This document shows positions 16,001 through 25,220 of a DNA stretch of 51,431 bases, piece after piece. A program made the translations under genes and the position numbers. The stretch is from NCBI GenBank assembly GCA_937929945.1, contig CALFUK010000090.1, positions 1 through 51,431 on the forward strand, given 5' to 3'. The stretch is from an uncultured Saprospiraceae bacterium (GTDB lineage: Bacteria > Bacteroidota > Bacteroidia > Chitinophagales > Saprospiraceae). The notes under the pieces were generated by a model. That model did no database searches, was not told the origin of the DNA, and was given only the letters and a program-made list of their open reading frames with translations. Numbering within the stretch: the stretch's first letter is position 1; every line of letters starts with the position of its first letter.

Positions 16001-17121
16001 TCCACCGCTCCCTCAATATACCAGATCTAATCGTCACCTTCTGCAGGTACTTACGGCAGCATGATTATCAGCTTGGGGCTACAGAAGAGAGAGATGCTCT
16101 ACTATCTCTCGCAGACAAGGATATACTGCGCAGTGAAGAAAGATTCGCGCTGTGCCTCAAGAGCCAACTCTGCAAATCTCGGCGTCAGATCACTCAGTTC
16201 AATCTGCTCTATGATCAGTTTTGGAAAGAGATGGATAGAGCTACAGACTCCAAGATCAAGGACAGAGAAGAAGAAAAACAAGAGCAAGCCCCCCGGCGCC
16301 CTCCTCCTATCCAAGAAATTAAAGATTGGCTCTATAACAATGAATCAAACGACACCTATGAGCTCGCTCAAGAATCAGCCATCTCAGCTAAAGGAACTAA
16401 TAAGGTCCATCCCGATGAGACTGAACTGAAAGAAGTCTTCTACTTAGTGAATCAGGTGATCCAAAAAATAGCAAACCGAAGATCTCGCCGCTATGAATAC
16501 ACGAATAAACGCGGTACCATAGATATCAGAAAATCCATCCGAAAAAACCTGCTCAGTAACGATGAGATCATAAACCTAAGTCGCAAAGTCAAAAAGAAAA
16601 ATATCAAGGTCGTCCTCCTGTGTGATGTGAGTAAGTCCATGGATCTTTACAGTCGATTTTTCATCCAGTTCATGTACGCCTTTAAGAAGTTGATGCATCA
16701 GTCAGAGCTATTCGTCTTCAGCACCAGGCTGTATCATATCACTGAAGAGATCAGTGCAGACACGCTGTCTAAATCTCTGGAACAAATCACTAAGAAAGTG
16801 GATGACTGGGCCAGCGGCACCCGGATCGGCGAATCATTAGATCATTTTGTCAAGGACTATAGTCACAGGTACCTGAGCTCCAAGACGGTCATATTCATGC
16901 TCAGCGACGGATGGGACACTGGTGATCCAGAGCTGATCTCAGAAAGCATGGCATCCATTCATAAGCGTGCCATGAAGGTCATCTGGCTCAACCCACTCAT
17001 GCAGAATCCAGAGTGGAAACCAGAAGTGCTTGGCATGTCTGCAGCTATGCCCTATATAGACCTGCTACTGCCTCTGCATAATGTAGATAGTATCAGAGGC
17101 CTAGTGAGAGCAAAACTTTAA
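15997..17121 (+). CDS. CoxE-like VWA-domain protein
   Basis: This 374-residue partner of the AAA+ protein has a charged N-terminal half and a C-terminal von Willebrand factor A domain. The MIDAS residues are visible: Asp210-x-Ser-x-Ser214 (DVSKS), Thr275 in SGTRIGE and Asp304 in MLSDGWD. The start is a TTG whose bases overlap the TGA stop of the ATPase gene, indicating translational coupling. Metal-ion-dependent VWA/AAA pairs act as maturation or chelatase-like modules. Its stop lies 64 bases before the convergent TonB receptor. Confidence 0.83.
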   Translation: MIHRSLNIPDLIVTFCRYLRQHDYQLGATEERDALLSLADKDILRSEERFALCLKSQLCKSRRQITQFNLLYDQFWKEMDRATDSKIKDREEEKQEQAPRRPPPIQEIKDWLYNNESNDTYELAQESAISAKGTNKVHPDETELKEVFYLVNQVIQKIANRRSRRYEYTNKRGTIDIRKSIRKNLLSNDEIINLSRKVKKKNIKVVLLCDVSKSMDLYSRFFIQFMYAFKKLMHQSELFVFSTRLYHITEEISADTLSKSLEQITKKVDDWASGTRIGESLDHFVKDYSHRYLSSKTVIFMLSDGWDTGDPELISESMASIHKRAMKVIWLNPLMQNPEWKPEVLGMSAAMPYIDLLLPLHNVDSIRGLVRAKL

Positions 17122-17185
17122 GTGCCCCCATAAGTCAGTCATAGAAAGGTATAGATGCAATATAGTACACACATCATCACGCTGG

Positions 17186-19513
17186 TCAGAAACTAACATT
17201 GAGCCCCAAGACCACATTCCTGCCTAAGTCATCAGCGAAGTATCGCTGCCGATTGAGGTAGTCGCGGTAGCTCTGATTCAATACATTATCAACTCTTAGA
17301 AGCCACCTCAGTCTGGTATGAGGAAGATTGATGTCAAAACTAAGCTTGGCATTTAGCAGCTGGTATGCGTCTGGTACCGCAGCAAAGTCCTGCTCAGCAA
17401 GCAATTCATTTTTACCAAATACCCAGAGTCCATCCATGGAAAAGGAGCACTTATCCAGCTGAATACCCAATAGCTTAACGGACTGATTCACTTCATAGCG
17501 CAGCAAGGCGTTGAGATTATTAGCCGGTATATTGATTAATTCGGTATTGGCTACCAGATCGTTCGCTCTGATATAGCTGTAAGCCAGCTTCGCATGGAGC
17601 GAAGGGCTCAGCTCATAGTCAGCCGTAAAGTCCAAGCCGTACAGCTGCACATCCGTCTGATCATAGGTAAATACGGGAAAGGCTCCTCTGACGGTCAGCC
17701 TAAATTCTTCTTCTGGCCTGAGGTAGATGTAGTCTTTAATCTGCTGATAATAGATCAGGGACTCGAGAAATAATGCACCTGTCGCTTTCCATTTAAAGCT
17801 GACGACTGTCTTCACAGACTGCTCCCCACTCAGTCCTGGGTCTCCCTCCTCGATACCACTCACGCCCTGATGCAGCCCACTGCTATACAGCTCATTGATA
17901 GCAGGATTACGCATGGCAAATCCGATATTACTCGAGATGGTAAAATCATCAGCCCAGAGGTACTGCCACCCCAAAGATACACTTAGGTTATGAAAGACAT
18001 TGTCATATCTAATGATCTCTCGTGGCAGTGTTCTGCTGATGGTCACAGCATTTTGGAACACTTGATCATAGCGCAGGCCTATATCTACGAATGATTGTTT
18101 GATGCGCTTATTGAACAAAATAAATGCGCCAGTCTTGAGCGAAGTATAATCAGGTATCAGGGGCAGGATACCCGTTTCGGGCTGATTCGTATTATCCGTC
18201 AGGTCGACCTGGATTCCTGAGCTCATCCCCCACTGCTGGAAGAGATCGCTGTCTTTATATTTTAACTGAGTAAAGAAGTTAGCCTGACTGAGGAAGAGTG
18301 CAGGTGTATCGGACTGCCCGCCTCTTCTGACATCGTATTCTTTACGATCATTCAGCTGAGCTGCCATACTGATCTCTATGATTCGGTCATCATCATAAAC
18401 ATATCGACCACTCAGCTTGAGCAATTGATGATTCACCACCTGGCGAGGAGCCTCTATCTCATAGCTAAATCGTGGCTCTGTGAAGAAAGGAATATCCCGC
18501 CCCAGAGCTGTCTCCAGATCAGTGACATTGCCGATGTGTGATCCTCTTAGGATGCCGATCTCATTGTTAAATGTGCTGCCATAGAGGCTCACTTCTAATC
18601 TCGGCGAGAAGGATTTTTGGAGCTGCACAGCCAGGTTAGCTTGCTGGGATCCGGTGTTATTCAGGAAGTAATCAGGAGTACTTCGATCGCCATTTTTCTT
18701 CAGTGTGCCATTGACCTTCCAGCTGATTTCTGGGCTGTACTGCTGTAGCTGAAGATTAGTACCGTGTCCTCTCCCATTAGTCTCGTAGAAGTAACTGGCC
18801 TTACCGTGCAGGTGTGGCTCTTCATCTAGCCGATCTACATCAATGAGAATGACTCCACCGAGCTGAGACCCTACGTACTCTAATGCTGCAGTGCCCTTTA
18901 CGACCCTGATCTTCTGAGCGACCATAGGATCTATTTCTGGGCTATGATCATTGCCCCACTTTTGGCCACTTTGCAGAATACCATTATTCAGTATGGACAG
19001 CCTGTTACCGTAGAGACCATGGATGACAGGCTTAGCTATGCCGCTCCCATTCTTGAGCGTACTCACTCCAGTCATATCCTCCAGTAGGCGGGATAGATCC
19101 TTATCAGCCTCGTCTGTTATTTTTTGTGATGAAATGGTCTGACTGTATTGAGTCGTCTTTTCGATTGACTGCCCCGTGATCACGACATCGTGCAGGAGAT
19201 TCTCAGAGTGATCCATTTGTAAATGCAGGAGGGTATCAGACTTGAGATTAATATACCACTGCTGTGTCTCACAGCCGATATGGCTGATGACCAGATGAGC
19301 CTCTCCTGAGCACAGATTATCCAAACTAAAGAATCCAGTGCTATCAGTAGTGGTGCCTACTCCTGTCTCACTGACCAGGACATTGACATACTCTAATGGC
19401 TGACTCGTACCTGAATCATTGACGTATCCCCTTAGCGATAGATCGCACTGCTGACCCATGAGGCCAGTCGAAAATAATAAATGGATGAAAAATAAAAATA
19501 ATCTATTGGACAT
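17186..19513 (-). CDS. TonB-dependent outer-membrane receptor
   Basis: This 775-residue outer-membrane transporter has a signal peptide (1-20), a carboxypeptidase-D regulatory-like domain (about 25-105), a plug domain (about 115-225, with DVVITGQSIE and the VIHGLYGNRLSILNNG region), then a 22-strand-type barrel ending in aromatic Phe. It is not a SusC homologue, being shorter and without a SusD neighbour. The start overlaps the stop of the upstream lipoprotein gene by 11 bases. The pair is driven by a promoter containing a palindromic operator, pointing to metal-regulated uptake of a metal chelate, which is inference. Confidence 0.9.
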   Translation of the reverse strand: MSNRLFLFFIHLLFSTGLMGQQCDLSLRGYVNDSGTSQPLEYVNVLVSETGVGTTTDSTGFFSLDNLCSGEAHLVISHIGCETQQWYINLKSDTLLHLQMDHSENLLHDVVITGQSIEKTTQYSQTISSQKITDEADKDLSRLLEDMTGVSTLKNGSGIAKPVIHGLYGNRLSILNNGILQSGQKWGNDHSPEIDPMVAQKIRVVKGTAALEYVGSQLGGVILIDVDRLDEEPHLHGKASYFYETNGRGHGTNLQLQQYSPEISWKVNGTLKKNGDRSTPDYFLNNTGSQQANLAVQLQKSFSPRLEVSLYGSTFNNEIGILRGSHIGNVTDLETALGRDIPFFTEPRFSYEIEAPRQVVNHQLLKLSGRYVYDDDRIIEISMAAQLNDRKEYDVRRGGQSDTPALFLSQANFFTQLKYKDSDLFQQWGMSSGIQVDLTDNTNQPETGILPLIPDYTSLKTGAFILFNKRIKQSFVDIGLRYDQVFQNAVTISRTLPREIIRYDNVFHNLSVSLGWQYLWADDFTISSNIGFAMRNPAINELYSSGLHQGVSGIEEGDPGLSGEQSVKTVVSFKWKATGALFLESLIYYQQIKDYIYLRPEEEFRLTVRGAFPVFTYDQTDVQLYGLDFTADYELSPSLHAKLAYSYIRANDLVANTELINIPANNLNALLRYEVNQSVKLLGIQLDKCSFSMDGLWVFGKNELLAEQDFAAVPDAYQLLNAKLSFDINLPHTRLRWLLRVDNVLNQSYRDYLNRQRYFADDLGRNVVLGLNVSF

Positions 19514-20054
19514 TTATCGGAAAGCGAATTTCTATATCCGTCTCACCCCCAGCATTAGAGGGATCAGATATGACAACACCAGAAGCCGACTTATTAGGCT
19601 CATGCCTCAATGTGATGGTCAGCATACCACTGCCAGCGTCTCCAGTTTGGAGCATGGTGCTTATGCCAACTGGCTGATTATTTCCATCTACATCATCGTA
19701 GCTTATGATCATACCCGCCACCGTAGATTGGTAGAAGAACTGATGGTCTTCATCTTCTTCTTGAATCTCGGCCGTAATATTCTCTGCTGGAGAGAGCTGC
19801 TCATTTAAAAGTCTGACACTGCCCGTGTAGGAAGTATTAGAGTTCAGATCGGCGGTCGTGATTACGGGAGCGTCCCCGCCCTCACCATCAAGATCTACAA
19901 ACTTTAGCTCTACTACTGCTCCACCTGAATCGGGTGTCAGGCTATAGATTAATGTAGTAATCACCTCCTCCTCATTTGGAATGATAGGGTCATCTTTACT
20001 ACATGAGGAAAGTAAAAATAGTAGCGCAACAGGTAAAAACAATAGTCTATGCAT
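19503..20054 (-). CDS. Lipoprotein partnered with TonB receptor
   Basis: This 183-residue exported lipoprotein has a signal peptide with lipobox LLSSC and the mature N-terminus at Cys17, followed by an acidic beta-rich domain. The ATG at 20054 is chosen because the promoter and operator lie at 20082-20110, so a start at 20111 would precede transcription. Similar lipoproteins next to TonB receptors are common in Bacteroidota and are sometimes labelled type 1 periplasmic binding fold. The domain has several acidic clusters near 27-31 and 93-97 but no histidine-rich metal loop. It probably sits at the outer membrane and aids the receptor. Confidence 0.75.
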   Translation of the reverse strand: MHRLLFLPVALLFLLSSCSKDDPIIPNEEEVITTLIYSLTPDSGGAVVELKFVDLDGEGGDAPVITTADLNSNTSYTGSVRLLNEQLSPAENITAEIQEEDEDHQFFYQSTVAGMIISYDDVDGNNQPVGISTMLQTGDAGSGMLTITLRHEPNKSASGVVISDPSNAGGETDIEIRFPINVQ

Positions 20055-20081
20055 AGTCAACGATTTTGAAGTCGAGAAGTG

Positions 20082-20089
20082 CAAAGATA
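20082..20089 (-). promoter_or_regulatory. Promoter -7 element of the lipoprotein/TonB operon
   Basis: On the minus strand, TATCTTTG fits TAnnTTTG. A TTG lies 19 bases further upstream at the -33 position (20109-20111). The predicted transcript starts near 20076, about 21 bases before the ATG at 20054. Confidence 0.7.
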
Positions 20090-20095
20090 GGTAAA

Positions 20096-20110
20096 TGCAA
20101 CAATGTTGCA
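20096..20110. promoter_or_regulatory. Palindromic operator in the TonB operon promoter
   Basis: TGCAAC and GTTGCA are perfect 6-base arms around AAT. The palindrome lies exactly between the -33 TTG and the -7 element, the classical place for a repressor. Fur/Zur-type repression is a natural guess for a TonB operon, but I cannot confirm the regulator. Confidence 0.65.
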
Positions 20111-20284
20111 ACTATAATTAATAACTTATTTGTGGAAATAGTATTGAGTGGTCTATCGAGCAGCAAAATCATCATGTCACTCTGCCTTATCAGGGTGCTG
20201 CATAATATCCTAAAAAGCTCAACCAAATAGACTTGAAGGAAAAAAGAAGACATGATACTCGCGTCGTAAGCAACTAGTGGGACT

Positions 20285-22087
20285 CTATTCCATCGTACTG
20301 ATCTCCACCTGATTTTTATAGCGTCCACTAGGTATATTCATGAGTTCTTCATGATTTCCCTTTTCGATGATCTGTCCATCCTGTAGCACGTATATCTTAT
20401 CCACATCTCTGATGGTGCTGAGGCGATGTGCTATGATAATCGATGTCCTCCCCTCCATTAGGGTATTCAGAGCGTCCTGCACCACTCTCTCGGACTCAGA
20501 GTCCAGTGCTGATGTAGCTTCATCCAGTAGCAGAATGGCTGGATCTTTCAAGATGGCACGTGCTATGGATATGCGCTGTCGTTGGCCTCCAGATAGTTTG
20601 ATACCTCTCTCCCCCACAATTGTATCCAGTCCATCTGGAAATGAGGAAATGAAGTCCCATGAGTTAGACTTCTTGGCCGCTTGCATGACATCATCCTCAG
20701 AAGCTTCTAAGTCTCCATACATAATGTTATCTCTGATGGTGCCACCGAAGAGGATGGCGTCCTGTGGCACGATAGAGAAGTTACGCCGGTATGCCTGTAG
20801 ATCAAAATCTGAGATAGGCTTACCATCCACCAGTATCTCTCCTCCGTCCAACTCATAAAACCGTAAGAGAAGTGACATGATAGTCGACTTTCCAGAGCCA
20901 CTGACACCGACGAGCGCCACACTCTTTTCGGGCTCAATGGTCAGGCTAAGGTCTTTCAGAACTTGGATGTCCTTTCTGGTGGGATAGAAGAAGTCTACAT
21001 TCTTAAATTCTATTTTACCGTAAATCGAAGTTCTGATGCCATTATCCACGTTAGAGAGTTCGCCTGGTGAGGCTATGATGTCCCGCACTCGCTCCGTAGC
21101 ACCAAGTGCGCCTAAGAGCTCTGTGTAGAAATTTCCAAGGCCAGCGATGGCAGCACCAATGGCAGCTGTAATCGATACGAAGCTGACCAACTCACCTGAG
21201 GTCAGCTCTTGCGTCTGAATCATCTTAGCACCCGACCAGATCACGAAGAAGATTGCACCCGAAAATATTGATACGATAAAGGCAGCAAAAACGCCTCTTG
21301 ATTTCGCATAGTTCAGTGAGATGTCGACCACATTCAGGATCGAAGCATAGTAGCGCTTTGATTCGAAAGCTTCATTGGTAAATGACTTGACCGACTGGAT
21401 GTTAGTGACTGTCTCATTCATGATCACATTCGTCTCAGCGAGAGCTTTCTGCCTCTTTCGAGAGAGTGACCTGATGAACTTACCGAAGAACATGGCTCCG
21501 ATCACGATAATCGGAAAGGTAGCCAACATAATAAAGGACAGCTTCGGGGTGATATAGGCTAAGAAGGCGATACCGCCCACCAGCATAATAATCTGCCTCA
21601 AAAACTCCGCTAAGACGATGGAAAAGACGCTGTACATCTTCTCTACATCGGAAGTAATCCGACTAATCAGCTCTCCGACACGATTTTTTTCAAAAAATTC
21701 TATGGGAAGCGTAATTAATTTGCTGTAGAGGTCTTCTCGGATAGCTGCGATCCCTTTTTCGCTCACAATAGCGAAGAAATAGATCCTCAAGAATGATATA
21801 ACGCCCTGCAGTAGGAACACCACAAAAAGGAGAATTCCCACCTGATTTAGCGAAATATCATATGGCGATTGGTCGAGGGCAATATCCACCATAAGCCCCG
21901 CACCACGGAGCATTGCTAAAAATATTAGGCTTGAAATCGATAGTAGCACGAGCCCTGTGATGAAGTACCACTTGTAGGGCGTGATGTACCTGAATATTTT
22001 AATGCCTTCTCGGAAGAGTTCCTTCGTGAGTTTCACCTTTGGAAGGTCATCATTAGTCGTATTGGCACCCCTGGATCTTCGAGACAT
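20285..22087 (-). CDS. MsbA-like ABC exporter (fused permease and ATPase)
   Basis: This 600-residue half-transporter has six membrane helices in the N-terminal ~325 residues and an ABC ATPase after residue 360. Walker A is GVSGSGKST (394-402), the signature is LSGGQRQR and Walker B is LLLDEATSALD, all canonical. It would work as a homodimer exporting lipid, lipid A or drugs, in line with the MsbA group. It stands alone, separated by 230 bases from the TonB operon downstream. Confidence 0.88.
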   Translation of the reverse strand: MSRRSRGANTTNDDLPKVKLTKELFREGIKIFRYITPYKWYFITGLVLLSISSLIFLAMLRGAGLMVDIALDQSPYDISLNQVGILLFVVFLLQGVISFLRIYFFAIVSEKGIAAIREDLYSKLITLPIEFFEKNRVGELISRITSDVEKMYSVFSIVLAEFLRQIIMLVGGIAFLAYITPKLSFIMLATFPIIVIGAMFFGKFIRSLSRKRQKALAETNVIMNETVTNIQSVKSFTNEAFESKRYYASILNVVDISLNYAKSRGVFAAFIVSIFSGAIFFVIWSGAKMIQTQELTSGELVSFVSITAAIGAAIAGLGNFYTELLGALGATERVRDIIASPGELSNVDNGIRTSIYGKIEFKNVDFFYPTRKDIQVLKDLSLTIEPEKSVALVGVSGSGKSTIMSLLLRFYELDGGEILVDGKPISDFDLQAYRRNFSIVPQDAILFGGTIRDNIMYGDLEASEDDVMQAAKKSNSWDFISSFPDGLDTIVGERGIKLSGGQRQRISIARAILKDPAILLLDEATSALDSESERVVQDALNTLMEGRTSIIIAHRLSTIRDVDKIYVLQDGQIIEKGNHEELMNIPSGRYKNQVEISTME

Positions 22088-22411
22088 ATGGATAAAACAG
22101 CAATATATGCTGAAAGTTCTGCTGTAAAATGTGACAATATTAGAACTTATTCATCTAAATTACGTGGGAGAACTGCAAAATAAGTCTAAAGCTGATAGAC
22201 ACATAGCAGAGCACCGTTGTCGAGATTTGCTGTAACCAAAGATAAAATCGACTTCAACCCCACTAAAACGCCCCTTTAAATTCGTTCATATTATCGTGCA
22301 GCATAATATGAGACCCACAAAAGAGAAATATTCAGTGTTTTATTCTCTTTTCACATAACAAATAGATAATTTTTCATTCTATTAAATGTCTTTATAAAAC
22401 CAGCGATTATC
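22088..22411 (+). other. Intergenic region between the ABC exporter and the DUF1508 protein
   Basis: This is 324 bases between divergent starts. The only structure seen is the inverted repeat at 22287-22310. No TAnnTTTG element lies close to either start and no coding frame is convincing. Confidence 0.55.
22287..22310. promoter_or_regulatory. Inverted repeat upstream of the DUF1508 protein
   Basis: CATATTAT and ATAATATG are perfect 8-base arms around an 8-base spacer; one further flanking T-A pair extends them to 9. It is 101 bases before the ATG. It could be an operator or a leader hairpin. Confidence 0.4.
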
Positions 22412-25150
22412 ATGAAAACAAGAAAATTTAAACGTGGAGAGAAGTTTTTTTTCCAGATCATTGATAATAATGATCAGGTGAAGATGGAAAGTGAAGCCTT
22501 TACCTCACAGAGCGACAGAAATGCCGCACTCGAAGAGGCAATGAAACCATACGCATCTGACGGCAAAAGTGATGACTACAAACCATTAGGGTTTTACGAA
22601 AAAAACGGTAGTGGCGCAGCCAATGGATTCGACTCCTTCTCAGCAGATGGAGAGCACTACTTCTCCTACAACGTGGATGGTAGCGTCTATCTGATATCGG
22701 AAGGCTATTCATCCCCTGGTTCTCGTGACAACGGAATCAAGAGCGTAGAAAAGAACATGACTAATCGCGATCGGTATAAAGTAAATGGACTAGCTAATGG
22801 AAAATATTCTATTAACCTAAGAGCGGGCAACAATCAAGAGATAGCGACCAGCCGCTGGTTTAACTCAGAAGGTGATGCTAACACCGCTATCGGCCGCCTC
22901 AGTGGTACAGGCGGAGGCGCTGGTGTTGGAGATGGCGATCTTGTAGCGGCTAATCGCGTGGCAAATATAGGCGTAGCGGCACCCCCGCCGTCTGCAGGTG
23001 ATGATGCTCCTAAGAAGAAGAGAAAAAAGAGGACGACACCTAAAAAGCCGAAAGCAGAGAAAGTGTATCTCTCTGATGGAAATTACTTGTTCAATGATAT
23101 CACCTATCAGGTGTTCAGAAGTGGTAATGGAAAACACTACTTCACCTTCAAGAGTCCTGAGGATAAGACCCTGATGATGAATAGTGATGTGCGCGGATAC
23201 GAGACTCAAGCAGAAGCAGAGGCAGCTGTGCAGCGAGCCATCAGCCACGCCCCATATGAGAAGAACTATGAGGGCAAAGCTACCAGAAATGGTAAATATT
23301 ACTTCTACCTCAAAGACGATGATCAAAAGAACGTGGCCAAGAGTTTCTTCTATGGCACGGAAGACGATATGCAAGAGGCGGTAGGTCTATTCTTAGGTAC
23401 AGAAGCGCAGCGTACAGCTGCTGCAGCTGGCATAGGAGCGGCCGCTGCTGTGGGACTGGGAGCTATGGCTGCCGGAGGAGCAGACGACGCAGCGGCAGAA
23501 GCCGCTAAGCGAAAGGCGGAGGAAGAAGCTGCAGCAAAGGCAGCTGAAGAAGCCAGACTCAGAGCGGAAGCAGAAGCGAAGCGAAAAGCAGAAGAAGAAG
23601 CTAGGTTAAGAGCAGAAGCGGAAGCGAGACGAAAAGCCGAAGAAGAGGCCAGACTCAAAGCTGAGGCAGAAGCCAAAGCCAAAGCTGAAGAAGAAGCAAG
23701 ACTGAGAGCTGAGGCAGAAGCGAAAGCTGAAGAAGAGGCCAGACTCAAAGCTGAGGCAGAGGCGCAAGCAAAAGCTGAAGAAGAAGCAAGACTGAGAGCT
23801 GAGGCAGAGGCGAAACGAAAAGCAGAGGAAGAAGCCAGACTCAAAGCTGAGGCAGAGGCGAAAGCTAAAGCGGACGAAGAAGCAAGACTAAGAGCTGAAG
23901 CGGAAGCTAAAAGGAAAGCAGAAGAAGAAGCCAAAGCCAAGGCTGATGCAGAAGCAAAACGAAAAGCAGAAGAAGAGGCCAGGAAAAATGCAGAGGAAGA
24001 AGCGAAGCGTAAAGCTGACGAAGAAGCCAAAGCAGAAGCTGAGGCCAAACGTAAAGCGGAGGAAGAAGCCAAAGCAGAAGCTGAAGCTAAGCGTAAAGCA
24101 GACGAAGAAGCCAAAGCCAGAGCAGAAGCTGAAGCAAAACGAAAAGCAGACGAAGAGGCAAAAGCCAAAGCAGAAGCTGAAGCTAAGCGTAAAGCAGACG
24201 AAGAAGCCAAAGCGAAGGCAGCTGCAGAAGCCAAGCGTAAAGCTGATGAAGAGGCTCGGGCTAAAGCAACAGCGGATGCAAAAAGAAAAGCTGACGAAGA
24301 GGCAGCCTCCAAGAAAAAAGCTGCTGCACTGGCGACTGCAGCAGCAGTGGGTGCAGGAGCCGTGGGTATGGCAGCTAAGTCTAAAGGAGAAGACGATGAT
24401 TATCTCGTGTGTAGCAAATATGAAGACAGAATCAAAGATTCTAAATCTTCTAAGCACCCTGGATTCATCACTTTTAAGGCAGATAATGGGGAGCACTACT
24501 TCGCTCTCATTAAAAACGGAAAAGTATTCTTGCGTAGTGAAGGCTATACGACTGCTGAATATCGAGACAATGGCATCCTCTCAGTGATCAAGAACAAAGA
24601 CAATCGAGATCGATATAAAGTGGAGAAGAAGCGAGGCATGGAATATGTCGTACTTCGTTCTTCCGGAGGCCATGAGATAGCCAGATCATGCCCCATGAAG
24701 AATGGCGCTGCTGGCTGGCTACCCGCTGCCGCCGTCGCAGCGACTGCTTCTGCTGCAGCTGTGAAAAAGACAAGTGTTGTCAAGAAAACAAATGTAACGC
24801 CTAAGAAGGCTGAGAAAAAGAAAGTCGTCGAAACGAAAAAGAGAGAGCCCGTCGCAGCAGCAGCTGCCACAGGTGGAGGTGATGATAATGGCGGATGTTT
24901 CAGATACTGGCCGTGGCTCTTGGGCCTACTACTCTTATTGGCAATTCTATGGTACTTCCTCAAAGGATGTAGCGGATGTGGAGCAGGTACTGCTGCAGTC
25001 GTCCCACCTGTAGTGAAGGAAGTCATAGAGACACCAGCAGAAGTGGTAGAAAGCGTGGTGGAAGAAGTGAAGGAAGTCATTCCAGAACCTACACCAGAGC
25101 CGGCTTATACTCCTCCGGCAAGGAAGGGTAACAAAACCTTAGGATTCTAG
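22412..25150 (+). CDS. DUF1508 (YegP-like) multi-domain protein with long Ala/Glu/Lys coiled coil and a membrane anchor
   Basis: This is a 912-residue protein. YegP/DUF1508-type repeats, marked by GSVYLISEGYSS, NGIKSVEKN and DRYKV patterns, occur at about residues 55-160, again diverged at 215-325, and once more at 661-763. Between them, residues 356-636 are a TolA-like helix built of AEAEAKRKAEEEA-type repeats, rich enough to leave long shadow frames on the other strand. One membrane helix (about 831-853) is followed by a Pro/Glu/Val-rich tail. There is no signal peptide, so the N-terminus is probably cytoplasmic. Related Bacteroidota proteins often add an OmpA domain; none is present here. 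A strong terminator follows. Confidence 0.8.
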   Translation: MKTRKFKRGEKFFFQIIDNNDQVKMESEAFTSQSDRNAALEEAMKPYASDGKSDDYKPLGFYEKNGSGAANGFDSFSADGEHYFSYNVDGSVYLISEGYSSPGSRDNGIKSVEKNMTNRDRYKVNGLANGKYSINLRAGNNQEIATSRWFNSEGDANTAIGRLSGTGGGAGVGDGDLVAANRVANIGVAAPPPSAGDDAPKKKRKKRTTPKKPKAEKVYLSDGNYLFNDITYQVFRSGNGKHYFTFKSPEDKTLMMNSDVRGYETQAEAEAAVQRAISHAPYEKNYEGKATRNGKYYFYLKDDDQKNVAKSFFYGTEDDMQEAVGLFLGTEAQRTAAAAGIGAAAAVGLGAMAAGGADDAAAEAAKRKAEEEAAAKAAEEARLRAEAEAKRKAEEEARLRAEAEARRKAEEEARLKAEAEAKAKAEEEARLRAEAEAKAEEEARLKAEAEAQAKAEEEARLRAEAEAKRKAEEEARLKAEAEAKAKADEEARLRAEAEAKRKAEEEAKAKADAEAKRKAEEEARKNAEEEAKRKADEEAKAEAEAKRKAEEEAKAEAEAKRKADEEAKARAEAEAKRKADEEAKAKAEAEAKRKADEEAKAKAAAEAKRKADEEARAKATADAKRKADEEAASKKKAAALATAAAVGAGAVGMAAKSKGEDDDYLVCSKYEDRIKDSKSSKHPGFITFKADNGEHYFALIKNGKVFLRSEGYTTAEYRDNGILSVIKNKDNRDRYKVEKKRGMEYVVLRSSGGHEIARSCPMKNGAAGWLPAAAVAATASAAAVKKTSVVKKTNVTPKKAEKKKVVETKKREPVAAAAATGGGDDNGGCFRYWPWLLGLLLLLAILWYFLKGCSGCGAGTAAVVPPVVKEVIETPAEVVESVVEEVKEVIPEPTPEPAYTPPARKGNKTLGF

Positions 25151-25175
25151 TTGAATCAGATTGTAATATAACAGC

Positions 25176-25220
25176 AAAGGGGATCGAGATCAAAAGTGAA
25201 TCTCAATCCCTTTTTTTTTT
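25176..25220 (+). terminator. Rho-independent terminator of the DUF1508 gene
   Basis: A GGGATCGAGAT / ATCTCAATCCC stem with one mismatch is followed directly by ten T. It lies 26 bases after the stop codon. Confidence 0.85.

Noticed and set aside
15997-17121. Magnesium/cobalt chelatase subunit
   Set aside because: The AAA and VWA sequences match the MoxR/CoxD-CoxE style; no chelatase large subunit or cofactor genes are present.
20055-20111. Longer start for the TonB-operon lipoprotein
   Set aside because: The extension covers the promoter and operator, and the lipoprotein signal peptide begins at 20054.
23350-24496. Long minus-strand frames of 320 and 202 codons inside the DUF1508 gene
   Set aside because: They are Ala/Ser- or Phe/Cys-rich shadows created by the repetitive Ala/Glu/Lys codons of the real gene.
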